Of a stretch of 64,000 bases of DNA, positions 1 through 10,215 are shown in pieces. Positions within the stretch are counted from its first letter, which is position 1. Each line of letters starts with the position of its first letter. The notes under the pieces were generated by a model, which saw only the letters and a program-made list of their open reading frames with translations, had not been told where the DNA came from and ran no database searches. The translations under genes were made by a program, and so were the position numbers. This stretch comes from Adiantum capillus-veneris (lineage: Eukaryota > Streptophyta > Polypodiopsida > Polypodiales > Pteridaceae), in the NCBI GenBank assembly GCA_014529385.2, contig CM043968.1, forward strand, positions 23,780,513 to 23,844,512, given 5' to 3'.

Positions 1-157
1 TACTCAATCTAAATGTCAAAAATGGGATACAATCTGGAAGCTTCTGCAAGCCCCACTATTTACAAAGGTGAAATGTCGGTTTTTCTCAATTAAAGAATAA
101 TTACAAAAAATAATATTCCATCAAGCAATCATTCTCCGTAGGGTGTGTCCAGCTGCT
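1..157 (-). repeat. LTR fragment inserted in Gy1 RT, cut by window edge
   Basis: The last 157 bases of an LTR that runs off the left edge. It ends GTGTCCAGCTGCTAACA, and aligns base by base, with scattered differences, to 25191-25347, the end of the full LTR of Gy2. The RT reading frame of Gy1 runs up to base 158 and stops there, so this LTR was inserted into that RT. Read on the minus strand it starts TGTTAG, as an LTR should. Whether it is a solo LTR or belongs to an element to the left cannot be seen. The five bases at 158-162 (AAGCT) would be the target duplication to look for on the other side. Confidence 0.8.
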
Positions 158-1226
158 AACAAAGCTCCTCAACCGTGTTAGAATGTGGCCATCGAAGAAT
201 GGTAGTGACCTTGTCAGTGTCCATTTTGATGCCAGAATAAGAGATCACGTGACCGAGGTAATGTATCTCTGTTTTAAAGAAATTGCACTTGCTTTGCTTA
301 GCATACAGCACGCTAGCTCGTAGTTGTTCGAACACTAATCTTAAGTGTTCTATGTTTTCATCTTCAGTCTATGTCATCAAGGAAAACCACAACAATTTTC
401 CAAGATAGGGACATGAGACACTATCCATGAGTGTCATAAATGTAGCTGGAGCATTGGTTAGGCCAAAAGGCATAACCAAAAATTCAAAATGCCTGAACCA
501 TGTTCTAAAGACAGTTTTGAAGATATCTTGCAGTAGGATACGCACCTGGTGGTATCCTAAACAAAGATCTATCTTTGTATAGTATCTTGCCCCGTGGAGT
601 TGATCAAACAACTCATCCACTCGAGGCAGAGGATACTTGTTCTTGATGGTTATCGCATTTAATCCGTGATAATCTACGCACATGTGCATAGTACTATCTT
701 TCTTTTTTACCAATAAAATTGGTGATACGCAAGGCGAAGTGCTAGGTCTAATGAAACTATGTGAGAGGTAGTCAGCCAACTGACTCTCAACCTCCTTGGC
801 TTCTTTAGCACTCATACGATAAGGTGGTTTACTCACCGATTTAGTGTCTGGCAAGACATCTATGCCATGCTCCACATCACGTGTAGGGGATAAACCCGGT
901 GGTAAATCACTTGAGAACACATCACTATACTCCGTGAGTAAGTGAGTCAGCTTTTTCCGTGCAAAAGGAGAAAGTAAACTAGAGTTATGCTGGGATGGAG
1001 AATCTTGTAATTCCTGTGATGTTTGTTTTACAACAATTGCACGTTGCTCTATAGAGTTAAAATTGAGAACACTTTGCTCGTTAGATTTGTTAACACTTTG
1101 TTTATCAGTAGAATTCATTGCACTTTGCATACCATTAGAATTCATTGCACTTTGCATACCATTACGAGAATTCACAACACTTTGCTCTTGAGAATTCACA
1201 AGACTTGGAGGCAAGCAGTAGCACAA
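158..1226 (-). pseudogene. Gy1 reverse transcriptase, truncated
   Basis: From a long N-terminal linker with repeated MQSAMNS / NEQSVLN segments, through the [13 protein letters not shown] block, to RT motifs [32 protein letters not shown] and [13 protein letters not shown]. The active-site strand is seen at about 371-395 as VVVFLDD (FLDD instead of YLDD), followed by a TAG. It then reads HYLGHVIS and ILRWPHSNTVEEL up to base 158, where the LTR begins. RNase H and integrase are absent. Confidence 0.88.
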
Positions 1227-1247
1227 AAAGACTTCATCTATTAAATT

Positions 1248-1724
1248 TTATTTCTGCAAAATAGAAAGCTCGGATGTACATATAAGAGGTGCAGATGGTA
1301 TATTTTTCTCACCAAGCAAAAGCACATGTTTACCATTGGCCATAAAGGATAAGGAGTTGTGTTCATAACTAGTGTGCAATGTGTTTCCTAAACCATGCAT
1401 CCACTCCCGTCTTAAAACTACATCAGCACGGTCCATGTTCATAACTTGAAAGTCAAGGGTCATTGTATGATCTTGAACAATAAGCTCAACGCCTTGAACT
1501 ACCGTGTCCCATACTTCTTTATCATTCCCAGACATCTGCTCCACCACATACTTGTGAGAGCAGGGAGTCTGTGTAAGCTTCAATTTCTTGACTAGCTTAT
1601 AGTTCAAGAAGTTATGAGTTGCACCATCATCCACTAAAATACGAACACGTAGTCCGGTAATAGTGCCATGTATGCGAATCAAATCATGGGGGCCAAAGGT
1701 GGGCTGCCACATTGAAGAAGGCAC
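1248..1724 (-). pseudogene. Gy1 aspartic protease
   Basis: A retropepsin of 158 codons. The catalytic loop reads VDDGATHNFLN, with D-D-G in place of the usual D-S/T-G. The C-terminal loop reads ADVVLRREWMHGLG, where functional family members have VILG-W. It would cleave the gag-pol polyprotein inside the particle. The altered catalytic loop suggests decay, though DDG could also be a natural variant. Confidence 0.8.
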
Positions 1725-1885
1725 ACATCACTTGTGCTTTCTTCCATATGAAGAACCTCTACAACACAATATTTAGGAGATGAATCTAATGTGAGGCGTT
1801 GCACCGTGTGCATGGCCTTTTCTTTGCCTTGCAAAAGAGGACAATCTTTCTTGTTATGTTGGTCCGAAAGACATCTAAAACACAA
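1679..1885 (-). pseudogene. Gy1 gag zinc knuckle
   Basis: Contains CFRCLSDQHNKKDC, a canonical CX2CX4HX4C nucleocapsid knuckle that binds element RNA. It sits between the capsid piece and the protease, as expected in a gypsy element. The frame changes into the protease at about 1700. Confidence 0.8.
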
Positions 1886-1996
1886 ATTGTGTTTCTTTGC
1901 ACGGTCAAATCAACAGTGCTGAGAGACCCACGTGGAATATCTCGTGATTTTTTAGGCTTCTTAGCCTCTTGTGGGCGTGGAGAGGTAGATTGTCTC

Positions 1997-2413
1997 TTAT
2001 TCCTCTTGGAACGTGTGGGAGACTACCTCACCATTGACTCTTAGCCACATTGCTCTTAGCAAAAGTATTCTTAGAGTAGGGAACATTTCCTTTCCTCTCT
2101 TGGTCGTCATCATATCTTTGCGCATGACTGATGGCTTATTCCAAAGTTTTTGGATGTTGGGTCTTGACATGAATTCATCTAGACCTTCTAGTTTTAATAT
2201 GCTTTTCCGATACTTCGAAAGGTATTGTGTGAGAGAGAGGCCAGACATGCGGCATGCATCCCATGCTATCCAATTCTTATCTTCTTCATTGGAGTCCAAA
2301 AACCCTTTGGAGAAAGAAGCTTGAAACGCAGCGCAAGACGAAGGATGGGCATCTATTGGAAATGTCGTCCACCACTTATAGGCCTTGCCTTTAAGAGATA
2401 GACTTGTTTCCAC
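1997..2413 (-). pseudogene. Gy1 gag capsid domain (Retrotrans_gag type)
   Basis: About 138 codons with the features of the plant retrotransposon gag fold: LKGKAYKWWTTF, a run of FxxxF spacing, and the MSGLSLTQYLSKYRK and LEGL blocks. This protein forms the virus-like particle in the cytoplasm. It continues the gag of 2422-2898 after a frameshift. The frame closes shortly before the zinc knuckle at 1679-1885. Confidence 0.75.
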
Positions 2414-2421
2414 AGTCGTCT

Positions 2422-2898
2422 TTAAATCCGGGTGTGTCTCAATCTATGAATATCACTCCATTTGTGTAAGAACGTATTGGCCACATCCTTGTTGCGATCA
2501 TGCTCTTCCCCGTGAAACTCAGGAATGGTGATATTCTTAAGTAATGCATTGCTACCTTCTGCATCTTCTGCAGCACTTGTGTCTTGGACTCCTTGAGTGG
2601 TGCGAGCTTGGTTCCCTTGAACCGTGCCACTTGTGGCTCCTTGAGTCATTTGTGAATTCATAAATTTCACAAGTAACTCTGTAAGATTGGTAACATTTGA
2701 ATTGAGTGCAGAGAGGTTGATTTCAAGTATGCTTTGGTGACGTTCCAAAGTCTTGAAAGAAACCATATCTACAAGTCCATGATCTCCTAGATCATCATCA
2801 TCATGCATATTAGTGTCAGCAACACCCGTGGTGCCCTAATTTGGATCTACGTGCTCAAAATCAAACGTGTGTGTAGGTGGGATATCCTCACTGGCCAT
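2422..2898 (-). pseudogene. Gy1 gag, N-terminal part
   Basis: Starts at an ATG on the minus strand at 2898 (MASEDIPPTHTF) and continues in one frame, with one TAG near residue 20, to the acid stretch MHDDDDLGDHGLVDM and on to 2422. It holds a short leucine- and asparagine-rich helical segment (residues about 45-75) and the block ITIPEFHGEEH that usually opens the capsid domain of plant gypsy gags. A frameshift near 2420 separates it from the rest of gag. Confidence 0.65.
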
Positions 2899-3771
2899 GG
2901 TAAACACACAGTAATGCAAAGAGAGAAAAAAAAATGACAACTTGTACCTTGTGAAACTAAAGTCTTTGTGTTTTGTATGCTCGGCGATTTGTGTTACATG
3001 CAAACCTCGCCTTACGAGAATTTGAGCACTTCACTTGTCGTTTGTTGTAAGAACACCTTTGTTGATTCTTCACAAAAATCCGTCGTTTTTGTGAAGGCTT
3101 TTGTTCACTTTGAAGCTATCTCCTTGAGTAAAAACAAATTTTTGGAGGAAAACTTGCCTTCCTCCAAGAAGTGAAAAGGAAGGGTGAAGCTACTTCCTTG
3201 AAGTTTGAAGCTTTCCCTTTCGTTCTAGTTTTCCTTTCAACACAAGTAGGCTATCTTTCATTGTACAACAAGGGTCAATAGCTTGATGGTAAAGTGTTGG
3301 CCTCTTACCCTCATGGGGTGGGTTCAACACTCTTTCATACAAGGGTTAAGTGGGCCTTCCTACGCGTGCAACCAATGGTGCCAACGGAAGCCTTCGAAGC
3401 CTCGGTGCCGTCGAGTTGTCAGTTGAGTTTTCCTTGGTCGCCGGCCTTAGTCGCCCGCTGTGGAGGGCGTGGGCCCAGTCGGCTATCCTTGTCTGTCCAT
3501 GCACTGCGCACAAGAAAGCATGCCTATCTTCTTTTGCTACACAACAGAGACGTCGTTATCCGCGGAACGTGGGAGAGAAGCAGAACGTCGCACGCACATG
3601 CAACCCGCTTTTTGCCTCCTCCCAAAAATAGCTCAAATACCAGTGAAAGGGCGGTGGTAATGCATGTGTTATCCTCCATCCAACCGTTCTATCTTATAAC
3701 CTCCCCCTAGCGTACACACTGTCCGACCGTGTCAGTGGCCTTGCCCATAGGACCCATATCCTTACAAAAAC
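2899..3771. other. Upstream of Gy1: no gene recognised
   Basis: Leader-like DNA upstream of the Gy1 gag ATG, probably including its 5' UTR and perhaps LTR remains. No TG...CA boundary or PBS was found. It contains the tRNA-like segment at 3268-3345 and a GC-richer stretch at 3360-3560 whose open frames have no recognisable motif. Confidence 0.5.
3268..3345 (+). repeat. tRNA-like segment (possible SINE head)
   Basis: GTCAATAGCTTGATGGTAAAG resembles an RNA polymerase III A box (TAGCTTGATGG), and GGGTTCAACACT about 40 bases later resembles a B box (GGTTCAA). The spacing suits a tRNA. The anticodon and acceptor stems do not pair well, so it is not a functional tRNA gene. It could be a tRNA-derived SINE head or chance. 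Confidence 0.35.
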
Positions 3772-4278
3772 ATGGATTATCCAAATTGGGATCCTATTCT
3801 TCCAATACCACTAATAAATGTGCATGTGTGCACCCTTCATGCCTGTCTACGCATTCTTGACAAGTTTCTTATGCTCCATATTAATTACACTTGGAATATG
3901 GAGCTTGCAGAAAGAAGAGAAGAGTGTATACAAGAACTCGAATCTATTCTATCGAGCGTTGGTCTACATGGGGGTGCAGTTGAGCTAGCAAAGGACAAGA
4001 AGGCGTCTGGAAGTACACAAGATCGCCCTAATAAAGTATGTATGGGTGGTAGTAAAGCTAGACATTTGCTTTCAAACTATTCAGACTCCCAAAGTCCCAA
4101 TGAGTTTCAGTTGTGGAAAAAGGTGTGTGATATTACCACCTACAAAGGTAATGAAGCAGCCCTGTTACCATATACATGTGGTAGTGATGTGTGTGAACAC
4201 ACTAGGACCGCCGGGACATTTTTTCCCTCTTTAGGAGGTTTTTTCCCCCGTGCATTGTATATACGCCCATCACTCTAG
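3772..4278 (+). pseudogene. Unrecognised protein-like open frame
   Basis: An open frame of 168 codons starting MDYPNWDPILPIP. The segment PLINVHVCTLHACLRILDKF and the charged helix MELAERREECIQELESIL look like real protein. Beyond residue about 140 the frame probably runs into the Co1 LTR (poly-F and P sequence). I do not recognise the family. It may be a captured host or transposon exon. Confidence 0.35.
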
Positions 4279-4390
4279 GGCTATCTATCTTTCCATTGCA
4301 CACTAAGTAACACACTCTCTATTGTGTGCCTTGAGCTTCCTTCGTCTTCTCCAAGCTGTGTGCGTTTCTCTGCAACCCTAATTCCAATAA
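4180..4390 (+). repeat. Co1 5' LTR remnant (3' part)
   Basis: The sequence before the Co1 PBS has LTR features: a TATA-like TGTATATACG at about 4255, a pyrimidine-rich R/U5-like stretch, and an end at about 4388 (CCAATA) directly before the PBS. A likely start near 4180 is not certain because no 3' LTR is present to compare with. Confidence 0.5.
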
Positions 4391-4391
4391 T

Positions 4392-4403
4392 TGGTATCAT
4401 AGT
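4392..4403 (+). other. Co1 primer-binding site (initiator tRNA-Met type)
   Basis: TGGTATCATAGT differs at two places from TGGTATCAGAGC, the sequence complementary to the 3' end of plant initiator tRNA-Met used by most copia elements. It lies just after the LTR remnant and about 260 bases before gag. Confidence 0.75.
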
Positions 4404-4666
4404 AGGTTGCGTCCTCTCGGGCTTAGTCGCCAGCTGCTCCAGCACACGTCTGCTCAAATTTTTTATTTGGGCTCATTTCGGCCTCCGTTTCCACTAAGCA
4501 ATGTTGCACAGGCTATTTCGTCATTTCATGTAGAGTTTCTGTCAGTGCTGTTTTCTGCATAATAGGTGCCTTACAGTCTTCTATGGTTTGTGCTATATAG
4601 CACGTGTTGTTCCCACTCCGTTTCTCCTATTTTCGGGCAGTTTTCACATCAGGTGCAACATTTACA

Positions 4667-5620
4667 ATGGCTGACAACAACAACACAGATGTGTTCAAGA
4701 TGTTTGCTGTTGAGGACAGGTTGGATGGGGACAATTACCCTATGTGGGCTTATATGATGCAACACGTTCTTGTGTCAAAGGGCATCTGGAATATTGTGCA
4801 GGGCATTGATGTACGTCCTGGTTCTGAGGATATAGGCAATGTTGAGGATGTTGCAGGTCTTGCTGCAAGGATTGCTACTGTTAGAGTTGTTTTGCCTACG
4901 GTAGAACAAGCTCGTTGGGATGTTAAGGATGCGTAGGCTCATGCATTGATTGCGTTGTCTGTGAAGCGCACCCTTGTTCCTCACATCCATTCAGCAAAAT
5001 TTGCAAAACAGGCTTGGGATGTTTTGGCCGCTCTTTATTCAAGTCGCAATGAGGCTAAAATTGCTTTGTTGCGTAAAGAGTTGGAGTCAAAGATTATGCA
5101 TGAGGAAGATGATATGGACACTTTTCTTGCTAGTTTCAAGGATATCAATGAGCAACTCATTTCTGGAGGTGAAGTCATTTCAGACAGTTCCCTAGTGCAG
5201 ACTGTTCTTGATGCCTTACCAGATTCCTACCAGACTTTTGCTAGTACTTGGAGACTTATGACCCAAGGAAATCCATAAGTTGTCAAGTTTGATGCATTAT
5301 GCACATTGTTGTTGCAAGAGTCACTTTCGAGAAAAAACAGGACTAGACAGCGTTCGTGCAGTTGAAAAGTCTTTTATTGCTTCTCAAAGAAAGGGTGGTA
5401 ACAGCAATGCAGCCACTTCTTATGGTTCTATTGCGAGTTGCAAAACTTCTGTTCCTAATGCTTCTGCTGGCAGCACTTCGTCTGGCAATTATGGTGATAA
5501 GGGAAAAAAGAAGATGCGTTGCCATTATTGTAAAGCTAATGATCACTTGATCAAGCAGTGTCCTAAGTTGAAGGCCAAAGAGGCTAAGAAAGAGGGTGGT
5601 CCACTGCAATTGCTGGTTCC
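4667..5620 (+). pseudogene. Co1 gag with zinc knuckle
   Basis: The ATG at 4667 opens MADNNNTDVFKMFAVEDRLDG, followed by DNYPMWAYMMQHVLVSKGIW, a typical copia gag (UBN2/DUF4219 type) start. It is broken by TAG at about 4934 and by a stop at 5278 with a following frameshift. The nucleocapsid knuckle CHYCKANDHLIKQC (CX2CX4HX4C) lies near 5520-5561. A serine- and alanine-rich linker precedes the knuckle. Confidence 0.85.
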
Positions 5621-5650
5621 ACTACAAATGCAGCCATTGTTGATTCTTCT

Positions 5651-6612
5651 GTGAAAGGAGACTATGATGCTGATGTTGATGCAGAATGGGCTTTTGGTGC
5701 AAAGTGCAGTTACAATCCTGTTGTCCATGATGCATGCTTGTCAGTTGCTGCAGATTCACATGTGTGGTATTTTGATAGTGGTGCTACAAAGCACATTACC
5801 TCACATCGTGAATTATTCACCTCTCTCGAGTCTGTCCCTCATGGAAATTATGTCACTTGTGCCAACAATGCCTCTTATCTAGTTCAGGGAGTTAGAAAGA
5901 TTGTGCTTACTGTTGCTAATGGCAGTTCCTTCACACTTGTTGATGCACTTTATGTACCTGGGATCAAGAAGAATCTCTTGTCTGTATCCGCACTTGCTAG
6001 ACTTGGACTTGTAGTCAAATTTGTGGATGATAGATGTACAGTTCATGATCTCAGTTTTGGTGATGCAATTGTTGCATCTGGCCTTTTGTGCCGTGGGCTG
6101 TATAAGCTCACTTTGTATGACAAGTGTGGACAAAATTTTGAGAATGTTGTTGCAAATTCAAGGGCTATTTCAGATGCAAAACTTTGGCATGCACGTTTTG
6201 GTCATCTCAATTTTGCTGGTTTGCTGCGTTTGCAGAAATCTGATATGGTTGCTTCTTTGCCGCCTCTTGAAGCACCTGTCAAACATGTTTGTGAAGGCTG
6301 TATTTTGGGTAAGATGCAGCATTCTATGTTTCCAAAGGATGGTTCAGTTTGGGCCACATGCAGGTTGCAGCTTGTGCATAGTGATTTTTGTGGGCCATGC
6401 AAACTCCGTCCTTGGGCAATTACCTGTACTTCGTGACTTTCATTGATGATTACTCCAGGCATGCATGGATATTCCCGCTTAAAGCGAAGTCTCAAGTTTT
6501 TATGTGCTTCAAACAATTTCTGGCTATGGCTGAAAATGTCTTGAAATATACTATGGGCATCCTCCGTTCCGATCGAGGGGGGGAGTATATGTCTCATGAA
6601 TTTAATGCATTT
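5651..6612 (+). pseudogene. Co1 protease and integrase N-terminal half
   Basis: Protease: WYFDSGATKHITSHRELF (catalytic D-S-G) and LYVPGIKKNLLSVSAL. GAG-pre-integrase and zinc finger: LWHARFGHLNFAGL and CEGCILGKMQHS. Integrase: LVHSDFCGP carries the first catalytic Asp; a frameshift near 6420 moves the frame to YFVTFIDDYSRHAWIFPL and then LRSDRGGEY with the second Asp. The catalytic Glu and everything after are lost at the Gy2 junction. Confidence 0.88.
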
Positions 6613-9600
6613 TTGGCTATCTTTTCCCGCATCTTTAGTAGTGATTGGTACCTTGCATGGAGGTTCAGCATTGTCGGGCCAAAGATATCTGTATTCATGG
6701 TGAAGAACCCCGTATAGAATGCTTCTTCAAAAGCCTGGAGGTGATAGGATGGTAGAAACATGATTCTTTGGTACAGCGCATGTATCACCTCCTTGGAAGG
6801 CTGACCTGACAGATCGTAAGCACATCTGTATGTATCTTGGAAGAAGAATATGCTGTCGGTCACCTGGCCCGGCTTGAAGGTCTCGAACACTGCTAGGATG
6901 GTTCTGCAGATTTTTCTCATCATAATGCATGTAAGGTCAGGTGAGCCAGTGAACAATTTTATGGCGCCTGTTAGGGTTTTCACCATGTTTTGGACACTTA
7001 TTCTCTCACCTGCCTTCACGCCCGGCAGCTTTGGGTAATTCAGCCAAGTGGGTTGGCTTCTTTGCAAAATTTCTTGTGCCTTCCACGTCCTAACCCTTGG
7101 TAGAGGACAGAAGCTGAGGTTGTCTTTGATATGTTTAGGTGCCTCTACCAAGTGGATTAGGCATTGTGGGTACTTGGTAAGCCAAGCCTTCCTCCACTTT
7201 GGCTGAGAATCCACTATGAGCTTAACTCCTTCTAGCCTCGAGGTTTTTGCATTGTAGAGAGGTACCGTTGGCTCTTCTCTGATTCGCTTGTTTATTGTTG
7301 CTGCTTCATACTTCAGCAATGGATATGGGAGAGAGGGTTGAAGCCACTCACGCCTGAGATTGCTGGCGTCGATCTTCTGAATTTTCATAGATTTGAAGAC
7401 CCTCTGCTCCCATTCCAAGGCTTCCTTTGTGCTTTCTCTTAGCTCTGCCTCTATTGCCTTACGCAATTTTTCCTCCTCTTCTTGTATTAGATCCTGCGGC
7501 TCTTGAGAGGATCCTGCTATGCTTTCCTCTTGCATGGGTGTGTCCACAAGATCTGCCACATTTTCGAGGTCGATGCCCTCATTGGCGGCTGGCCCTGAGC
7601 TTTTTGCCTCTGCTTGTTGTTGGCCTTTCAACTCCTCAATTTGCCTGAGGAGTGTCTTCTTTTCCGCTTCAGCTTCTCCGCCCATATTCACGAGGAGGTC
7701 ATTAAGTTCAGCGTTTACTCTTTCCGCCTCCTCGAGCTTTATCTTTATGCTCTCCACTTCTTCTTGTAGGGCTTTTTGGTTGTCCTCCATTATTGTTTTC
7801 ATTGCGATAGACCCTTTAGCCATCATTAACCTTTGCTTTTTCTCGAGAGTCAGCTCCTTCTGAAGTTCCTGCATTTGCTCTTCATATATTTGACTCTCGG
7901 AAATGATTTGAGTCGAGCTCGTAGCTCTAACTCTAGCAGGTGATGCTAGCAGCCTCTGGATGGTTTGATTTTTGACTTTTAATTGGTCCTTGAGCTCAAG
8001 GACTTCATCCAGGCTTGCTTATTGTTCTATCTCTGCCTTTTCCTTGGCATTTCTCATGGCCTCTACTTCTTTTGTTTCTTCTGCCAGCTGTAGTGTCAGA
8101 TTATCTCGTTCTTTTTCAGCATCTCGCAATGACTTGCTGAGCTGCAGACACTCTTCTTCAGCTGCTTGTATTCTTTTTGCTGCTGCCTCATTTGCTTCTT
8201 CCATTTCTTGGCAGTTTTGTAGAACCGTTGCCAAGCTGGCCTGCAGGTCATCTTCTCTCTCTTTTTGCCTTTGGCTTTGTGCCTGCAGAGAATCCACTTC
8301 CTTTTTTATCTGTTCTTTAGTGGCTTTGAGAGTCGTCATTTCTTCCTCTGAAGCCATGGATTGTGCTCGCAATCCGGCTAGCTTTGTCATCACCACATCC
8401 CAGTCATTGGAGGGCGGGTGCAGGTCTACAGTGTTTGTAGCAATTTCTTTAAGTTCCACTAGCCGGATGCCTTGCATCTGATCTTTATGCTCTGTTCTCT
8501 CCAAGTCGAATGCGATTGTGGCGGCTTCTTCCTTTGTATAGCCTGCAGCTAGCAGGTCCAAAAATGCATAATAGGCCTCGTCTAATCCTTTTTGCTCAGA
8601 CTCAGGCTTGGCCTCTTCCTTTGGCTCAGGTTTTTGCCTTTTCTCTTGCTCCTCAGCTTGCCTTTCTTCTTGTTTGTCCTCAGCCTCCTTGTCTTCTGGT
8701 GGAGGGCTGCTAGGAGGTGGTGAGGGCGGTGGAGATGGCTGTGGGCTGGGTTTACGGCTATCTGGTAAAGCTGTCGGTTTGCCCTTTAAGTCCCTGTCTG
8801 CTTTCGTTTTTATTTCCCTTTCTTGGCTTTCTTGTTCATCTAGCAATGTCTGCCTTATCTGCTCCACTTCCTCCTCGGTGAAAGGGACATGGGGAATGTT
8901 TTCCGCTGCAGCATCAAGAATCTCGAAATTCTTGATATAATCTTCAAAGCGGTCCCTCTGCACTCTTCTGGATGATCCGGACATAGACTTGAGAGATGGC
9001 TTCCAGAGTTCGTTTAAATCACCCTTGAGGGCTCTTTCTACTCGGAAACTCTCCATCAGCCTCTCGAGTCTTGCCGTTTTTTGAGACCTGGTTTCTTTGG
9101 TCGGCACTTGAGCAGACTCCTTCTTTCCTTTCTTCTGCTCAAGTTGCTCCTCTTCAACTGGCTCTAACCGTCTCTTCAATCTCGTAGCCACCCTTGGTGC
9201 TCTTTGTGGCTCATCTTCCTAGTCTTCTTTTACCCTTAGCCAATCATTCTGAGATGGTGGGTCAGGCCACCTTCCTTTAGCATGTAGTGCTGCATAAACC
9301 ACCTTGGTTATTAGTTCTCCTGGCACTATGTAGGTTGGATTTTTGTTGCCCATCTTTACCAAGCTGTCATGTATGTATGCCGCATAGTTGATGATCTTTG
9401 GGGTGCGTTTTGTCATTGCCCAAGTAAACGTCGTGGCAATTGCACCTGGCGGCATCGTGTACTTCTGTGGCCTCTTAGTGCACATGTGGAAGTACTGGTT
9501 GTACAACTGGCACATAATTTCCACTTTTGGGTTGGCAATGTCTGTAATTGGCCTTTTTCTCTTTGTACACCTTGACTTCGTCTCTTCTTTTTGTTACACT

Positions 9601-10050
9601 GTCTCCTTGATTGGAGAGGTCTAGTGCATGGGCTACAACCCGCTCCGTGATTATGATCTCTGTATCTGGTCTGCCTTGTAAATCTGTCACCTTGGCCACT
9701 CCATCCTCTTTGATGCTTGTTACAAACTCCCATACTCTTTTGATGTCCACCCCTGCTGGTATCGCCTCAAAGTAGTTATGGAGGTCAATTTTCTCCAAGT
9801 AGCCAGCCATTTTGCTTCGTACAAATTCATTGAGCTCTCTTGGCAGCATTGGCAGCTCTATTACATTGCCTTCATTGTCTTTGAACACTCCCTGGTAGAT
9901 CTTTAGGTCATTGGACTCTAACAGATCCTCTTGTATCCAGGTGTTGGTGGGCTTTAATGTTCCTTCTGGAATGACAAAGGGTTCCACCTCATCCAGATAA
10001 TCTTTGATTGTCATTGTTTTCTTCTTTGCCGGTGACTTCGAGGCTGCCAT
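6612..10050 (-). pseudogene. Gy2 extra ORF: long coiled-coil protein
   Basis: The ATG at 10050 opens MAASKSPAKKKTMTIKDYL. The frame shifts once near 9530, then continues with stops TAG (9219) and TAA (8019) to the Co1 junction, about 1130 codons. In order: a folded N-terminal region (residues about 10-330) including ITERVVAHALDLSNQGD and PPGAIATTFTWAMTKRTPK, which recalls the putative plant transposon protein domain found in extra ORFs of plant retroelements (recalled, not searched); a proline-rich stretch near 8700-8760; coiled coils at about 8500-8020 and 7960-7380; and a C-terminal globular region from RREWLQPSLPYPLLKYEA. None of it resembles gag, pol or a signal-peptide env. Gy4 (55606-55857) holds a diverged copy of its beginning. 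Confidence 0.7.
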
Positions 10051-10215
10051 AGATCCTTTTGCACTCAGTAATCCAAAGTTAGCGTTTTTTCCATATTAGC
10101 TGCGAAACTGAGTTTTACTTATTCAAATGACTTGAAAATTGAAATTATAGCTTAAAAGGAACTTGTGAAGCTGTGCATGTGCTCACAGTGCAAATCTGGC
10201 CAAAAATTTCCATTT

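Larger units (their letters stand above)
158..2898 (-). mobile_element. Gy1: Ty3/gypsy remnant (gag to RT), truncated
   Basis: A minus-strand gag-pol remnant in the order gag, zinc knuckle, protease, reverse transcriptase. Its 3' part is replaced by the LTR at 1-157. The reading frame changes several times, so it is dead. RT motifs such as the [13 protein letters not shown] block place it in Ty3/gypsy. The gag and PR style resembles plant chromoviruses, but the chromodomain end is missing, so the lineage is an inference. No LTR of its own was identified. It is unrelated in sequence to Gy2 and Gy3. Confidence 0.85.
4180..6612 (+). mobile_element. Co1: Ty1/copia remnant (LTR, gag, PR, part of INT)
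   Basis: A plus-strand copia element with LTR end, PBS, gag, zinc knuckle, protease, GAG-pre-integrase and the first half of integrase. It stops near 6612, where minus-strand Gy2 extra-ORF sequence begins; the last integrase residues read are SDRGGEYMSHEFNAF. RT, RNase H and the 3' LTR are missing. At least one in-frame stop and three frame changes show it is dead. Confidence 0.85.

Noticed and set aside
1-157. The left-edge LTR as the 3' LTR of Gy2.
   Set aside because: Its inner neighbour is Gy1 RT, not a polypurine tract or Gy2 sequence. It is an independent insertion or belongs to an element outside the window.
3268-3345. Functional tRNA gene.
   Set aside because: Box-like sequences are present but the acceptor and anticodon stems do not pair.
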